This document shows, one piece after another, positions 1 to 11,800 of a DNA stretch of 64,000 nt. The DNA is from Glycine soja (Eukaryota; Streptophyta; Magnoliopsida; Fabales; Fabaceae). The notes under the pieces are model-generated. The model was not told the origin of the DNA. It made no database searches and saw only the letters and a program-made list of their open reading frames with translations. Position numbers and translations under genes: made by a program. Every line of letters starts with the position of its first letter. Position 1 is the first letter of the stretch. Location: the NCBI RefSeq assembly GCF_004193775.1, contig NC_041019.1, forward strand, positions 34,224,827 to 34,288,826. Reading direction: 5' to 3'.

Positions 1-1226
1 ACTTTATAAATTCTGGATAAGCATTTTTATTAGCCTAGCATGAAGCATGATGTGCAACCTATTTGTGGCAAATGCATACCAAGTAAAGAAGAAAAATCTA
101 AAGTCATGCTCCATGGTTTCTATACACCTTTGTTTGTGCCTAATCACCCTTGGACTAATGTTTCAATGGATTCTATGTTAGGACTACCTCGATCTCAAGG
201 TGGTAGAGACATTATATTTATTGTTGTTGATACTTTAGTAAAATGGTGCATTTCATTGCATGTTCCAAAACCAATGATGCAACACATATTTCTTATCTTT
301 TATTTAAAGAAGTAGTGTGCTTGCAAGGATTATTAAAAACAATAATAAGTGATGGAGATGTGAATTTCCTAAGTCATTTTTTGGAGAACTTTGTGGAATA
401 AGTTTGGGACAAAACTCTTGTTTTCCATTGTTGCACATCCTCAAATGGATGGACAAAATGAAGTGGTAAATAGGACACTTACCACCTTGTTATCATTCAA
501 AAGTATTTGAAAAATTGAGAGAAATACTTGCCACATGTTGAGTTTTCTTATAATAGGTTTGTTCATTCTACTACTTCTTATTCTCCTTTCAAAGTTATGT
601 ATGGCTTTAATCCTTTGACTCCTTTGGATATCTTACCTTTTCCTTTTAATGAGTATGTTGATTTTAATGGTAAGAAAAAGGTAGACTCTATCAAGGAGTT
701 GCATGCAAAAGTTCGAGCCAACATAGAGAAGAAGAATGAACAATATGCAAATAAATCAAATACGGATTGCGTTAGGGTTATTTTTGAACCAGGAGATTGG
801 GTCTAGGTTCATATGAGGAAGGAAAGGTTCCTGTTTAAAGAAAATTCAAGTTGCAACTAAGAGAAGATGGGACTTTTCAAGTTTTAGAAAAGATAAAAGA
901 CAATGCTTACAAGTTGGACTTGCCAAGAGACTATGGTAACATAAGTGCTACCTTTAATGTGATTGATCTATCTTTATTTTGATGTAGGTAACGGATCAGA
1001 TTCAAGGATGAATCCTTTCGAAGAGGGAGGGAATGATAGAGGTGCAACCAGCCCATCTAATGATCCTTTAGATGTGATTGGAAGTCCTATGACAAGGTCC
1101 AAGACTAAGAGGATGAAGCAAGCATTGCAAGGCTTGATTCTAAAGATCAAAGAGAAAGAAGACCAATGTGAATTAAGGGTTGCACCTAATTGGTCACTTT
1201 CCTACAAATTGATGAAGAGGCTTTGA
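1..1226 (+). pseudogene. Degenerate Ty3/gypsy pol fragment (integrase to C-terminal tail)
   Basis: Three reading-frame pieces in order (about 40-315, 528-806, 963-1226) together cover the end of a gypsy integrase. Seen: the last Cys pair of the zinc-binding part (CGKC), the first catalytic Asp context (VSMDSMLGLPRSQGG), a second Asp region near 352 (gatggagatgtg), an [14 protein letters not shown] motif carrying the catalytic Glu near 445-480, the integrase C-terminal part (FEPGDWV), and a tail containing NPFEEGGND and PMTRSKTKRMKQAL. The frame is broken between 315 and 528 and again after 806 (gtc tag), so it is dead. The tail resembles the end of the ORF of element D (47103-48917), suggesting related lineages (inference). 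The 5' part of the element lies outside the window. Confidence 0.85.
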
Positions 1227-1850
1227 GGCCAACTTGAAGAATCACTTTGGGAAGCCCAATTTACAAGACAAGAAACATCCTTGGGCTGTGTTGACCAATT
1301 TTGGTGGACTATTAATATTGGGCGGATTAGATAATAACTAAATCCAATTTCTGCCATTTTATTTGTAATTTTTGTACTATTTTTTTGACTGAATTTTCTG
1401 GTGACTTTTCATTTTCTCTTTAGCCTTACTAAATATTTTCTAGAATGCTCCAGGTCATTTAGTGGCTAGTTGGAATTTATTTTCATTTTTATTGGCATTT
1501 ATTTTCATTTAGTGACATGCAATTATCAATGCATTTGTAAATGCATATTAGTGGGAATTTATTTTAGCATTTCAGGATTAGCTGATAAATAGGGAACTCT
1601 TGTACTCTTCAAAGGCGAACTTTCAAGATTAATGAAATTTGAGAGTTTCTCTATTGTGAGAGTTTTTCCTTTGTTGTTGGTTAAGAACTCAATGGTGTTG
1701 GTTCTACCGGCAGGTCGCGGTTAAGGTCATGCTCCTTTTGATAACTTTGGTTTTATCGACAAGTCGGGGTTAGGGTCAAGTTCCTTTTTTTCGTACATGT
1801 TTTCAAGATGATCCTAAGTGTTCTCTTATTAGATTTGCACCTTTTCTATG
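1227..1850 (+). repeat. Probable 3' untranslated region and LTR of the same gypsy fragment
   Basis: Non-coding AT-rich sequence directly downstream of the pol tail. It contains a polyadenylation-like context (aatgaaatttgagag near 1630) followed by paired imperfect repeats (ggttctaccggcaggtcgcgg near 1700 and ggttttatcgacaagtcgggg near 1748). This is what one expects of a plant gypsy LTR R/U5 region. I could not fix the exact LTR borders, because no second copy lies in the window. The stretch from 1851 to 1989 shows nothing recognisable. Confidence 0.45.
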
Positions 1851-1989
1851 TCAGTGACAAAGGCAAGGAGTATTGGAGGAAAGCAACATTATGGCACTTA
1901 ATTGAGTCCATCTGTAGAAGGTTTCAAGGAGCTCACCTTTGAACTATTCCAACACTTTCCTCATAGCATGAATCGTATTGTTGTCATGT

Positions 1990-2400
1990 CACTACTGGAA
2001 AAAGCATTTTCTACATTGGTTAATTTACACATTTGACATCGGTTATTAACCGTTATCATAGGCAACGCCGTAGAAAGTCTCAGCTTTCTACAACGGTTCT
2101 ATAAAAAACCATCTTAGAAAAACGTGTCCTTCTAAGATGATTTTTAACTAAGAACTGTCTTAGAAGGACACCCTTCTAAGACGGTTCTTATAAGAATAGT
2201 CTTAGAATTTTTTTTAAAAAAATAAAATATATTGAGGATTTTAAGACGGTTTTTCCAAAAAAAATGTCTTAAAATATAGACATTATAAGCCGGTTTTTCC
2301 GAAAAAACTGTCTTAAAATATAGACATCATAAGACAGTTTTTCAGAGAACCATCTTAGAATGTGCTTTTTTAAAAAAATTAAAAATTTCATTTAGATTTC
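1990..2400 (+). mobile_element. CACTA (En/Spm) transposon terminus, family 1
   Basis: Begins with CACTACTGGAAAAAGC, the CACTA-type terminal inverted repeat. It is followed by a typical subterminal region of short motifs in both orientations: ctaagacggtt, aagacggttttt and their complements recur about ten times up to 2360. The preceding three bases are tgt. No matching right terminus (complement CCAGTAGTG) was found in the window, so the element is truncated or its other end lies outside. Confidence 0.75.
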
Positions 2401-2465
2401 TTGCAATCATTCTCAGATTTTTATTCCTAGCTAGCCACATGCAATTTGAATTTCATATATTCTGA

Positions 2466-2532
<67 letters not shown>
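2466..2532. repeat. (AAT)n microsatellite
   Basis: About 22 uninterrupted aat/ata triplets, lying between the two CACTA termini. Likely length-polymorphic. Confidence 0.97.
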
Positions 2533-2650
2533 GACTAGACCAATAAGAAGCTCTCTATTGTACAGAATTGGTAGTAATACTATTAGACCAGTTTTGCCAA
2601 AACAAGTGTAGTTCCTATTCTTCAGACTAGGTGAGTCTTACTTGACAATG

Positions 2651-2840
2651 CACTACTAGAATTTATACATTTAACATCGTATGGTTAACATCGGTTATTG
2701 AAAAAACCGATGTTAACAAAAGCTAGGTGCCAATTTTCGTAAATAATTTGACTTAACATCGGTTTTTTTAAAGAAAACCGATGCTAACAAATTGAGGTTA
2801 ACATCGGTTTTCTTTAAAAAATCGATGTTAAGTCAAATTA
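2651..2840 (+). mobile_element. CACTA transposon terminus, family 2
   Basis: Starts with CACTACTAGAA, a common soybean CACTA terminus. It is followed by subterminal repeats of ttaacatcggtt and its complement aaccgatgttaa, at least six copies in both orientations up to about 2835. The motif differs from that of the terminus at 1990, so this is a second family, in the same orientation 661 bp further in. No right terminus with this motif was seen to 64000. Confidence 0.8.
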
Positions 2841-4143
2841 TTTACTTAAAAGGGTTTTTCCACTCGCGCTCCTGTTATTGCAAACAACCTTCCTCTTCTC
2901 CCTTTCACCCGTAAGACCCTGCTATAGTATTGCAAACAGCCTTCCTCTTCTCCCTTTCAACCTTCTTCATCTTCGTCGTTTGTGTTGGGGTTTGTGACTG
3001 CCACGAAGTGGAGCATCCTCCGTTGGAGTCCGACATCAACGCAACGTATGTGTTTTGCTTCTTTTCTGATTTTTGTGAGGTTTTGCAAACCCTTTTCACC
3101 TGACTGCTTTGTCTCAACTCCGTCATTCGCGGGTGGTACCAGGATAGGGATTCAGCTGAGGTTCCATAAACCCTTTTTCGTTGAGTGCTCGTGGCCAGTC
3201 TCGCTCCCACTCACGGCCAACCTCGCTCTAGGTGGCCACTCTCAAAAGGTTAATGTTCATTTTGGATCTGGATGCATGTTTTGTTCATTGTTTATGCCTT
3301 TTTTTGTGTGTTATTGTTGAAAGAAACATAGATTATTAGATAAAGGAACAATGCTAGTGTTTACACGTATAGGGTGTTAGCCATTTTAGGTCTAGGAATT
3401 GTAGCAGTACTCAGGAGGAGTCTTTGTTACTTATTCTCATCATTTTTCATTTTTTCCTCTTTAATAAACCACCATTTAAACCTTCATTGACTCACCTAGC
3501 TTGGAACCACCATCGTACCTCCAAACCTATATACATCCACTCACTCTAACAACAGTCTCACGGAGATCTTGTAACAGCCTATACTTTATTTGTATTTACT
3601 AATAACTTATCTTTAAAATTAATTAAGTCAAATCATGAGAAAATTAAAAAATCTTAATCAAGTGAATTTATTGCTCTTTTCTGGTTGAATTTCAAATATC
3701 AATTTAACTAATACCTAGACTGTGTTGCATAAAGATAATGTAGATATGTACTGACTTATGTAGGCAAACAATGCAATTTGTGTGATGATTAAAGTGTGAT
3801 TAATAGTAATTAATCATGATACCTTTGTGGAGGATTGAGTTCGAAGAGGATAGAAATGGAAAATCAAATAGAGAAGATTTGGCCTTCCTTGGTAAAGTGA
3901 GAGAAGTGGCCAATATCATAACTTCAATAACAAAGATTTGAGTCGCATTAAGGTACACAAGCTATTAAGACAATCTTACAAAAATCAATAGTTATATTGA
4001 TAAAATTTAACTTTTAATCTTTACTTGACATGTTTATTAGTTGTTTTTTAAAATTAAAAAACTTAAATAGTGTCTTTGAGATTGATCAAAATTAAGGGAT
4101 TCAGAGCTACCTAATAATTTTTGTATCATATTAAATACATGAT
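2841..4143 (+). other. Presumed CACTA interior, no recognisable gene
   Basis: Contains a short tandem duplication (attgcaaac followed by ccttcctcttctccctttca, at about 2877 and 2930), then an open stretch (2982-3320, 112 codons) that I cannot assign to a family. It may be the 5' end of a transposase or a captured exon. The rest (3321-4143) is AT-rich and featureless to me. The gypsy element C begins at 4144 and probably inserted into this sequence (inference). Confidence 0.35.
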
Positions 4144-4920
4144 TGATCGAGGCCGTACCCGAATCAAATAAACATTAAAATGCAGTAACTATGAAGTGAT
4201 CCTAGGTCGTTTCCCAACAAGCAATGACTGACCAAATGTTCATAATATGCTTCGTTATATCAGTAACAATTGGGGTGTGTGTTTGTTTTGTGAATTTAAG
4301 AACAAGCAGATTGGAATACGAAATTAATAGTATTAAAAACGTGTTGTTTCCTCTGATTCAGAAATCATTCTCTTATCCTAGGTTATGAGGATTTCACCCC
4401 TGGCAGTTAACCATTAATCCAACCCTAATTTAATTTACTAAGCGAAAATCAATTTAGGTTTGTCAATATGTGATTAAGCAACACATACACCAATTAACCC
4501 CTTGTTCATTAAGCACGAACGTAATTTAAGCACAGTGGCAATTAATCGAACACGAAGCGTGCACAGATTAACAGAACGCATGTGGGTTAATTGGTGAAGG
4601 GAAAATCGATAGGAGAGCAACATTAAAAACAGAACCTCAAAGAGAATTATGCTTCATCCTCAGAGGGAAACAACACTAGAAATTTAGCCTTCCATAAGTT
4701 CAACAAAAGCAGAAAACATAAATGAAACTAAAGGCAGAAAATGAAAATGAAGCTAAAGGTAGAAAACAAAAATGAAGCTAAAGGCAGAAAACAAAAATGA
4801 AGCTAAAGGCAGAAAACGAAAATGAAGCTAAAGGCAGAAAACGAAAATGAAGCTAAAGGCAGAAAATGGAATAGAAACGAAATTGCAATTAGAAGCAGAA
4901 AATGGAAAATGCATTCACGT
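4144..4920 (-). repeat. Element C 3' LTR, distal (U5-side) part
   Basis: Starts TGATCGAGGCCGTACCCGAA, identical in type to the LTR edges at 42828 and 53861. It is interrupted after 4920 by element A and continues at 38780. The intact counterpart in the 5' LTR (about 54553-54563) reads straight through gcattcacgtgaacag, so it serves as an empty-site control for the A insertion. Confidence 0.95.
4715..4870. repeat. 25-bp minisatellite inside the C LTR
   Basis: About six to seven tandem copies of a unit like atgaagctaaaggcagaaaa plus a few bases. The 5' LTR of the same element (54438-54510) has only about three. LTRs are identical at insertion, so copy number changed afterwards, or differed through reverse-transcription slippage. 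Confidence 0.9.
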
Positions 4921-7097
4921 TGTCGCAACCTACGTTTATTTGAGAAAGGAATACGCGCGGAGTCGCCACCAACGTTTATTTGATGAAAATGTCAGAAAAA
5001 ACCGGAAAAGACGTAGCCTACGAACTTTAACTGAAAGGCTCGGGAGTTGTATTTACGCACGGGGAAGGTATTAGCACCCCACGCATCCGTCACAAGAGAC
5101 GACAGCCTTTAATTAAATGTGCAAATATGACTTCAATTTATATTCTTTTCCCTTTTTACGTTCTTATGTCTTTTTTATGCCTTTTATGTTTTTATCTTTT
5201 TGTGGTCGACAAGGGTGTTTCCCTTTGCTCCTACGTATTCCTCAATTGTGATGAGAAAATCAGACCTACGTAGTTCTTTTGTGAACAAAGCGTTTTGGTT
5301 AAGTTATTTTTTAGTTTTTATTGAATGAAACGTCATTTAAGGTGTTGGACCATTATACAATCTTTCGATTCTTTAGAAAAGTGAGAAAACATTAAGGCAT
5401 TGAACCATTAATGATTTCTTTATTTTTGAAAGAGGTAACAAAGTTACATATTGATTTTAGGCTTTTTAGAAATCTACACTTAACCAATAAAAGCGGAAAA
5501 GACCATTTCAAGGCGTTGGACCTTTGAAAATGGCTTTTTTAGGCGATGACAAAAGTTTGGTTTATGAATTGATTTTAGCCTTCGTTTCACTTTGGTTATT
5601 AGTCAATTCAATCAAGAAAGAGAAAACTCAAAGAGAAACGTCCGATTGCTTTTTTTGGTTTATTTTACTAAAAGACATTTTTTATTATTATATTATTATT
5701 TTACCTCTTTTTGGTTTCCAACGTGGTTACGACATGACCGAATGGTCGGATTTCATTTTAACAGAAATTAACGGATGTTACAATTCAAATGATCGGTGGA
5801 AATTTATTTTATTTTTTGATTAGGCAAGAAAATGACTTAAGTAAATAACTAAAGCACGTTAAAAACGGAAGAAAAGAAAACTGAAAGTAAACGAAATTAA
5901 AGTGAAAGTACACAAAACAAGAAATGAATTGAAAGTCTCGGATTTGAAAACTTACCCGTTGAAGAACGAAGAACGAACGAAGAATGGTGAAGAATGATGA
6001 AGAATTTTCACAGAATCGCTTGCGGAGGCGTTATGGAAGCACTTCGACTCGATTTTTCTTCACGAAAACGTGTTTTTTGCCCAAAATAGCTTAAATGCAT
6101 AGCCAAGGGGTCTTGAACATTTTGAAACAGCTCCCCCCTCCCCTATTTATAGGAAAAAAAGGGAGGTGCTTGCCGCCTAGAGACTTAATGAAGAAGATTT
6201 CTAAGCGCACCCGAATTACTAAGTTCACCCCCTTTTCGTATTTTACGGAAAAGTTATGGAAGCCTTACGGAAGTGTTTTGGATTTGATTTTCATCTTTTT
6301 TCTCTTCCCTTTCACCAATGTTAAGTGGAATATGCTTACCCAAGATTTTCGAAAATTTTACGGAAGCGACGGAAGCCCCGGAAACCATTTTTCAAAAACG
6401 TGGAGGAGCTTGCCGCCCAGTTGCTTCCTCCTTAAGCAACCCAACTTCCAAAATGTTCCAGAAGGGCCTAGATTCGAATTGCTATTTACACCCCTATCTT
6501 GATAAGTTCACCACACCTTCTTTCGTAACTTACGGAAAAGTTACGGAAGCCTTATGGAAGCATATATGACTTAACTTTCATCTTTTTTTCTCTTCCCTTT
6601 CACCAATGTTAAGTGGAATATGCTTACCCAAGGTTTTCGGAAATTTTACGGAAGCGACGGAAGCCCCGGAAACCATTTTTTAAAAACGTGGAGGAGCTTG
6701 CCGCCCAGTTGCTTCCTCCTTAAGCAACCCAACTTCCAAAATGTTCCGGAAGGGCCTAGATTCGAATTTCTATTTAAACCCCTATCTTGATAAGTTCACC
6801 CCCCCTTCTTTGCTGATTCTTTTTCCGTAACGTTACGGAACCTTACGGATTATGTAACGATACTTGTTTTCTTTCCGTAATGTCACAAAACTTTACGGAT
6901 TACGCAACCATCCCCCTTTTTTTACTTCCGGAATGTTACGGAATCTCACAAATTGTGCAACGATGCTTTCTTTTGATTTCCGACATGTCACGAAATTTCA
7001 CGAATCGCCTAACAATGGGTGCCAAGTACCTCGAAGTGGTCAAACGAAAGTTGCATGCCACCAAACAATGGTCCCCGGACGAAATTAGGGTATGACA
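4921..7097 (-). repeat. Element A 3' LTR
   Basis: 2177 bp. Compared with the 5' LTR (36300-38774, 2475 bp) it lacks about 45 bp close to the TGTCGCAACC edge. It has two, not three, copies of a 240-290-bp internal module (about 6220-6500 and 6501-6790). U3 is packed with TTCCGTAA/TTACGGAA motifs, including the 18-bp palindrome TTCCGTAACGTTACGGAA near 6827. A TATA box (minus-strand CTATAAATAGGGG) lies near 6140-6155. Confidence 0.93.
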
Positions 7098-7114
7098 GTT
7101 GCCCCTCTTTACTT
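7098..7114 (-). promoter_or_regulatory. Element A polypurine tract
   Basis: On the minus strand AAGTAAAGAGGGGCAAC lies directly before the LTR start TGTCATACCC. This is the expected position for plus-strand priming. The same tract precedes the B 3' LTR at 31773-31789. Confidence 0.85.
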
Positions 7115-7362
7115 GCCTTTTATTGGAGATAAAAGGGAAGTAAAGATAAGACACTAATTTCGTTCCTCTCGGTTGACGAAAGTCGCGGATGACCATAAGA
7201 TATCTCCGCATGCAACTGACTTGTTGTCCCTGGATGACAAAGGCGCAGAATTCGTCTATGCGCGTTTACCACCCAACTTCCTGCCCTTGAATGATAAAGG
7301 TAAAAATGTGGGACCAACTGGTTCCCGCATGTCATCGGGCCCGCTGCCTCTGGATGACAAAA

Positions 7363-8093
7363 GGTGCAGAAGACGACGTTAGTCTCTGCGTGCTATCATG
7401 CTTTGAGTCTTAGAGATAGCAAAAAAGGGTTTAAACGGATAACCACTCGGGTATCTTCGCATGTCACGTGACTCCAGTGTCAGTATGACAGAAATTTTCT
7501 GCGCGGAAGATGACGTACTTCTTCGCGTGTCGACAGGCTTGTTGGCCACGATTGGCAAAGGGTGCAGAAGACGACGTTAGTCTCTGCATGCTATCATGCT
7601 TTGATTCTTAGAGATAGCAAAGAAAGTTTAAACGGATAACCACTCGGGTATCTCCGCATGTCACGTGACTCCAGTGTCAGTATGACAGAAATTGTCTGCG
7701 CGGAAGATGACGTAAATCTTCGTGTGTCAACGGGCTTGTTGGCCGCGATTGACAAAGGATGTAGAAGACGACGTTAGTCTCTGCGTGCTATCATGCTTTG
7801 AGTCTTAGAGATAGCAAAAGAAAGTTTAAACGAATAACCACTCGGGTATCTCCGCATGTCACATGACTCCAGTGTCAGTATGACAGAAATTGTATGCGCG
7901 GAAGATGATGTAAATCTCCGCGTGTCAACGGGCTTGTTGGTTGCGATTGACAAAGGGTGCAGAAGACGACGTTAGTCTCTGCGTGCTATCATGCTTTGAG
8001 TCTTAGAGATAGCAAAAGAAAGTTTAAATAGATAACCACTCGGGTATCTCCGCATGTCACGTGACTCCAGCGTCAGTATGACAGAAATTGTGG
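7363..8093. repeat. 198-bp tandem repeat array (A)
   Basis: About 3.7 copies, with unit starts near 7363, 7561, 7758 and 7956 (marker ggtgcagaagacgacgttag). Each unit contains an inverted pair: tgtcaac/gattgaca-type arms around a G/C-rich loop. These match by position the TGTCATC/GATGACA arms of the 127-bp array in element B (30826-31445). One copy of the B-type arm is still present near 7330-7357. Confidence 0.9.
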
Positions 8094-9550
8094 GGCGGCC
8101 GACAAAAGCGAGGCTCTTGCTCCTACGTATCCTCAATGAGGAACTCAAACCTACGTAGTTCTGGATAACTTGTGAGACTAAAAATAGTCTCGGTGCTTTC
8201 TTCACTAAAATGCGAACATGCTTTAGTAATGAGAGAAAACTTCCAACTAATCAGAGCAACATATGCTTTTCGGATGAAAAACAATGTGTCTACCGGGGAA
8301 GGGAAGTATACTGATGAAATCTTCTCATAACCATAAATGAGATTTTGGATGTTAGCATTTCGCTTCTAATTGAGCATTTAGAGGAAACACTGGGTTCAAC
8401 AAAAATAGAAGAAAATCACTCAAAGTGTATCAATCTCACACGGGTAAGTGTTTCATCCTAATTCCGAACCATAGATATGCCATGACTTGATTTTGCAAAT
8501 TATTTCCTATCAAATCAAAGATTACATGCGTGATCATGGATCAATAGGACTTTTTCTTGGGAATGGTGTTCATTTGGTGGGAACTTTGGCTTTGAGTGTT
8601 TTTGACTTTTTCCTTTTCTGTTTTTGTTTAGTGTGAGGTGAACAAGTCATCGACGCACAGGATTTAGGTTGGCAATCAAAGGGAGAGGACCACTTTAGGT
8701 CGTGGTTTCCTTTCTTTTACTTGGTGACAATTCTGTATTATTCCGATATTGTCTGATCAAAAGACTTTTCTGCATATTTCTTCTGTTTTTATTTCGATCC
8801 TTGATCGGGAATTTTCTTTCTTCTTCTTCTTCGTTTTTTTTTGTTTTCTCTCGCTCTTTGATTGGGAATTTTCTCTTTTTGCTTCCCCTTTTTTGTTTTC
8901 TTCCGAGGGCAAGGATTGACATTCTCACCCTGGGTCAAGATTTATGGTAAATTGGGATTTTGGCTCAAGGCTTGTAGCACGGCTGGAATTGATATATGTC
9001 AGAGTTTGGTTTGGTCCCAGGATAAAAGGGGATGTCCCACATTATTTCCATGACAAAAATGCAATAATGATGATTTGGAAATTTTATGCAAAACTAATCA
9101 TGCATGCACCTATGTGGACACTCAAGTGTCGAAAATTTTTTGGTCATGTGATGCTAGGGCTCATAATTCATTTTCCCTATTTTAGTCAACCCAGTGTTTC
9201 CAAAATATGTTCTTTTATCAATTTGTGCATTCATCCGCATCTATCTTGGGTGTTTGGAAAAACTTTCACAGCATTTACCCTTCAAATGTGTACACACATT
9301 TTTTTCAAAAACTAGCTATGATCAACGAATTTTTTCCTTCAAATAAAAGTTGGAAATTATCTCTCTTCACGAGCATGTTGTTTTTTAGCTAGACAACTCT
9401 TTATTCTTATTATTTTCTTTTTTCCTTCCTTCTTTTTCTTTCCTTACTTGCTCTCTTTTCCTTTTCCTCTTTTTTTTCTTTTTTAAGTTATTTATCATTT
9501 GTTCATTTCCTCTCTCTTCTTTCTTTTTTTTTCTTTTTTTCTTTTTCCAT
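8094..9550. other. Element A 3' non-coding region
   Basis: No gene. It includes a module also found in the LTRs (tacgtagg, then a spacer, then cgtaggagcaa in the opposite sense, 8110-8165) and a long pyrimidine-rich run on the plus strand (8780-8900 and 9380-9545). On the sense (minus) strand this run is purine-rich. The homologous part of B is 29080-30560. Confidence 0.7.
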
Positions 9551-9825
9551 GAGGTATTTTGCTACCTAAACATATGTATATTTTTGTGAGGTATTTTGCT
9601 ATATACATGCATGTCCAAGGTATCTTGCTATCTAAACATACATATATATGTTTTGTGAGATATTTTTGCTATATACATGCATATCCAAGGTATCTTGCTA
9701 CCTAAACATACATACATATATATATATATATTTTGTGAGATATCTTTTTGCAACATACATGCATATCTAAGGTATCTTGCTACCTAAACACACATACATA
9801 TATTTTGTGAGGTATGACTACCTTT
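9551..9825. repeat. AT-rich 66-82-bp tandem repeat (A)
   Basis: Four unit starts near 9551, 9617, 9687 and 9769, each containing ggtatcttgctacctaaaca followed by an acatacatatat run and a tgcatat segment. The orthologous array in B (28725-29080) has about five units. Confidence 0.9.
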
Positions 9826-10089
9826 CTTGCTTGCGCTTGTTTAATTTAAATTCCTAGGATCATGAGCAACTAGGTGTGTCCTACTATGACTTGCGAAACA
9901 AAAGGTGATCAAATAACAAGCAGAAATTTAAAAGTTACTAGGTTGCCCTAGTAGCGCTTCTTTAACGTCTTGAGCTGGACGCATGATGACTTGTCGGTCA
10001 CGGACCTAGTACTTTGCTTACCTTTGGCTTTGGACTATGGTCGCCTATTGGTCGGCCATGTGTCGTAGGCAATGCTCTAACCTTTTTTA

Positions 10090-10690
10090 TGGATGAGCTG
10101 AGATGAACTTTAGAGGTGGTGGCGGTGCGTTTGTTGCCCGCTGCTAGCCATCCCCAGGCTGCTGTGGTGTTTCACCCTGTGCCTGCCTGGGGGCGCAGTA
10201 CAAATTGATGAAAGCTTGATTAGTAGGGGACCTGATGACCTTGTCGGGGGTGACAGGCACTCCATAGAACTAACAGAAGCCCGTAATCAGAACTGGAAAC
10301 CCCAAGACCATGTTGGACTTCTCCGGGTCCACTGGGTGTCTTGCGGGCATGATCCCTGCAAATAGTGGATGGTATAAGAAATCAGTTGAACCATATGCAT
10401 ACTTACCTATGTCGGGACGACACAGACCAACTGATACATCCGTAGGGGGAGATCGGCATTGCGGTCGCAGGGCAGAACGTTGCTAAGTAGCAACGTAATC
10501 CATATCTGTGTAAGAGTGGTCATGTTGGTGCGCATGATCCACACTTGTCTCTTTGCAGCGGCACAGGTGAAATCTTGCCCCGGTATGCATAGTAGCTGCG
10601 TGATAGCCTCCCTCTCTAGTTATGCTCGCATAGTTGGTCACCCTCCAATATCATGGGGTGGCCCAAGAACTGATAAAAGGAAACTACTGG
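10090..10690 (-). pseudogene. Degenerate plant-transposon-protein ORF (Transposase_32-like), element A
   Basis: On the minus strand the conceptual translation shows MRTNMTTLTQIW, LLLSNVLPCDRNADLPL, YQLVCVVPT and then, after a frameshift, RHPVDPEKSN, LGFPVLITGFC and QAFINLYCAPRQAQGETPQQ. These phrases match what I know as the putative plant transposon protein domain found in many legume repeat-derived proteins. At least three stops and one frameshift break it. It lies between the 24-bp array and the AT-rich repeats, at the same relative position as in B (27650-28480). The family name is from memory. Confidence 0.55.
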
Positions 10691-10769
10691 CCCCTTAACC
10701 GGGAGCGCAAGTCTCAGTTAAGCATTAAGGGTAGAGGACCTTAAATTCTCTTAAGGTGCGGATATGGAT

Positions 10770-11800
10770 CCCACTGAAGGCGAGAGCGCGTAGCCCTCTG
10801 AAGGCGAGGACGTGCAGCCCTCTAAAGGTGAGGACATGTAGCCCTCTGAAGGCGAGGATGTGTAGTCCTCTAAAGATGAGGACGTGTAGTCCTCTGAAGA
10901 CGAGGACGTGCAGTCCTCTGAAGGCGAGGGAGTGCAGCCCTCTGAAGGCGAGGACGTGAAGCCCTCTGAAGGAGAGGACGTGTAGTCCTCTGAAATGGAG
11001 GATGTGTAGTCCTCTGAAGGTGAGGGTGTGCAGCCCTCTGATGGCGAGGACGTGTAGTCCTTTGAAGGTGAGGGCGTGTAGCCCTACGAAGGCGAAGGCG
11101 AGAACGTGTTGTCCTCTGAAGGCGAGGACGTGTAGTCCTCTGAAGGTTAGGACGTGTAGTCCTCTGAAGGTGAGGACATGTAGTCCTCAGAAAGTGAGGG
11201 CGTGTAGCCCTACGAAGGCAAGGACGTGTAGTCCTCTGATGGTGAGGGCGTGTAATCCTCTGAAGGCGAGGGCATGCGGCCCTCTAAAGGCGAAGGTGTG
11301 CAACCCTCTGAAGGCGAGGACATCTAGTCCTCTGAAGGCGATGATGTCTAGTCCTCTGAAGGCGAGGAAGTCTAGTCCTCTAAAGGTGAGGGCATGTAGC
11401 CCTATGAAGGTGAGGACGTGTAGTCCTCTAAAGGTGAGGGCGTGTAGCCCTATGAAGGTGAGGACATGTAGTCCTCTTAAGGTGAGGGCATGCAGCCCTC
11501 TGAAGGTGAGGACGTGTAGTCCTCTAATGGCGAGGACGTGTAGTCCTCTGTAGGCGAGGATGTGTAGTCCTCTGAAGGTGAGGACGTATAGTCCTCTGAA
11601 GGTGAGGACGTATAGTCCTCTAAAGGCGAGGGCGTGCAGCCCTCTAAAGGTGAGGGCGTGCAGCCCTTTAAAGGTGAGGGCGTGTAGCCCTATGAAGGCG
11701 AGGGCGTGCGGCCCTCTGAAGGCGAGGGCGTGTAGCCCTCTGAAGGCGAGGGCGTGCAGCCCTCTGATGGCGAGGACATGTAGCCCTCTGAAGAAGATAG
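10770..11800. repeat. 24-bp hairpin minisatellite (A)
   Basis: About 43 tandem copies of a 24-bp unit with a short inverted repeat: gaggac, 5 nt, gtcctc, or gagggc, 5 nt, gccctc. Because 24 is a multiple of 3, long frames stay open on both strands (an 8-residue repeat such as TCSPLKVR). I do not call these proteins. The element B copy is 26180-27600. Confidence 0.95.

Noticed and set aside
2905..3320. Overlapping frames on both strands (101 and 112 codons) as a gene
   Set aside because: No recognisable domain, and the two strands compete. The region lies inside CACTA subterminal or interior sequence. Kept only as an unassigned open stretch.
5524..5823. 99-codon plus-strand ORF in the A LTR
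   Set aside because: It lies antisense inside the LTR, is AT-rich, and is shared only as part of the LTR duplication (36940-37240), with frame breaks there.
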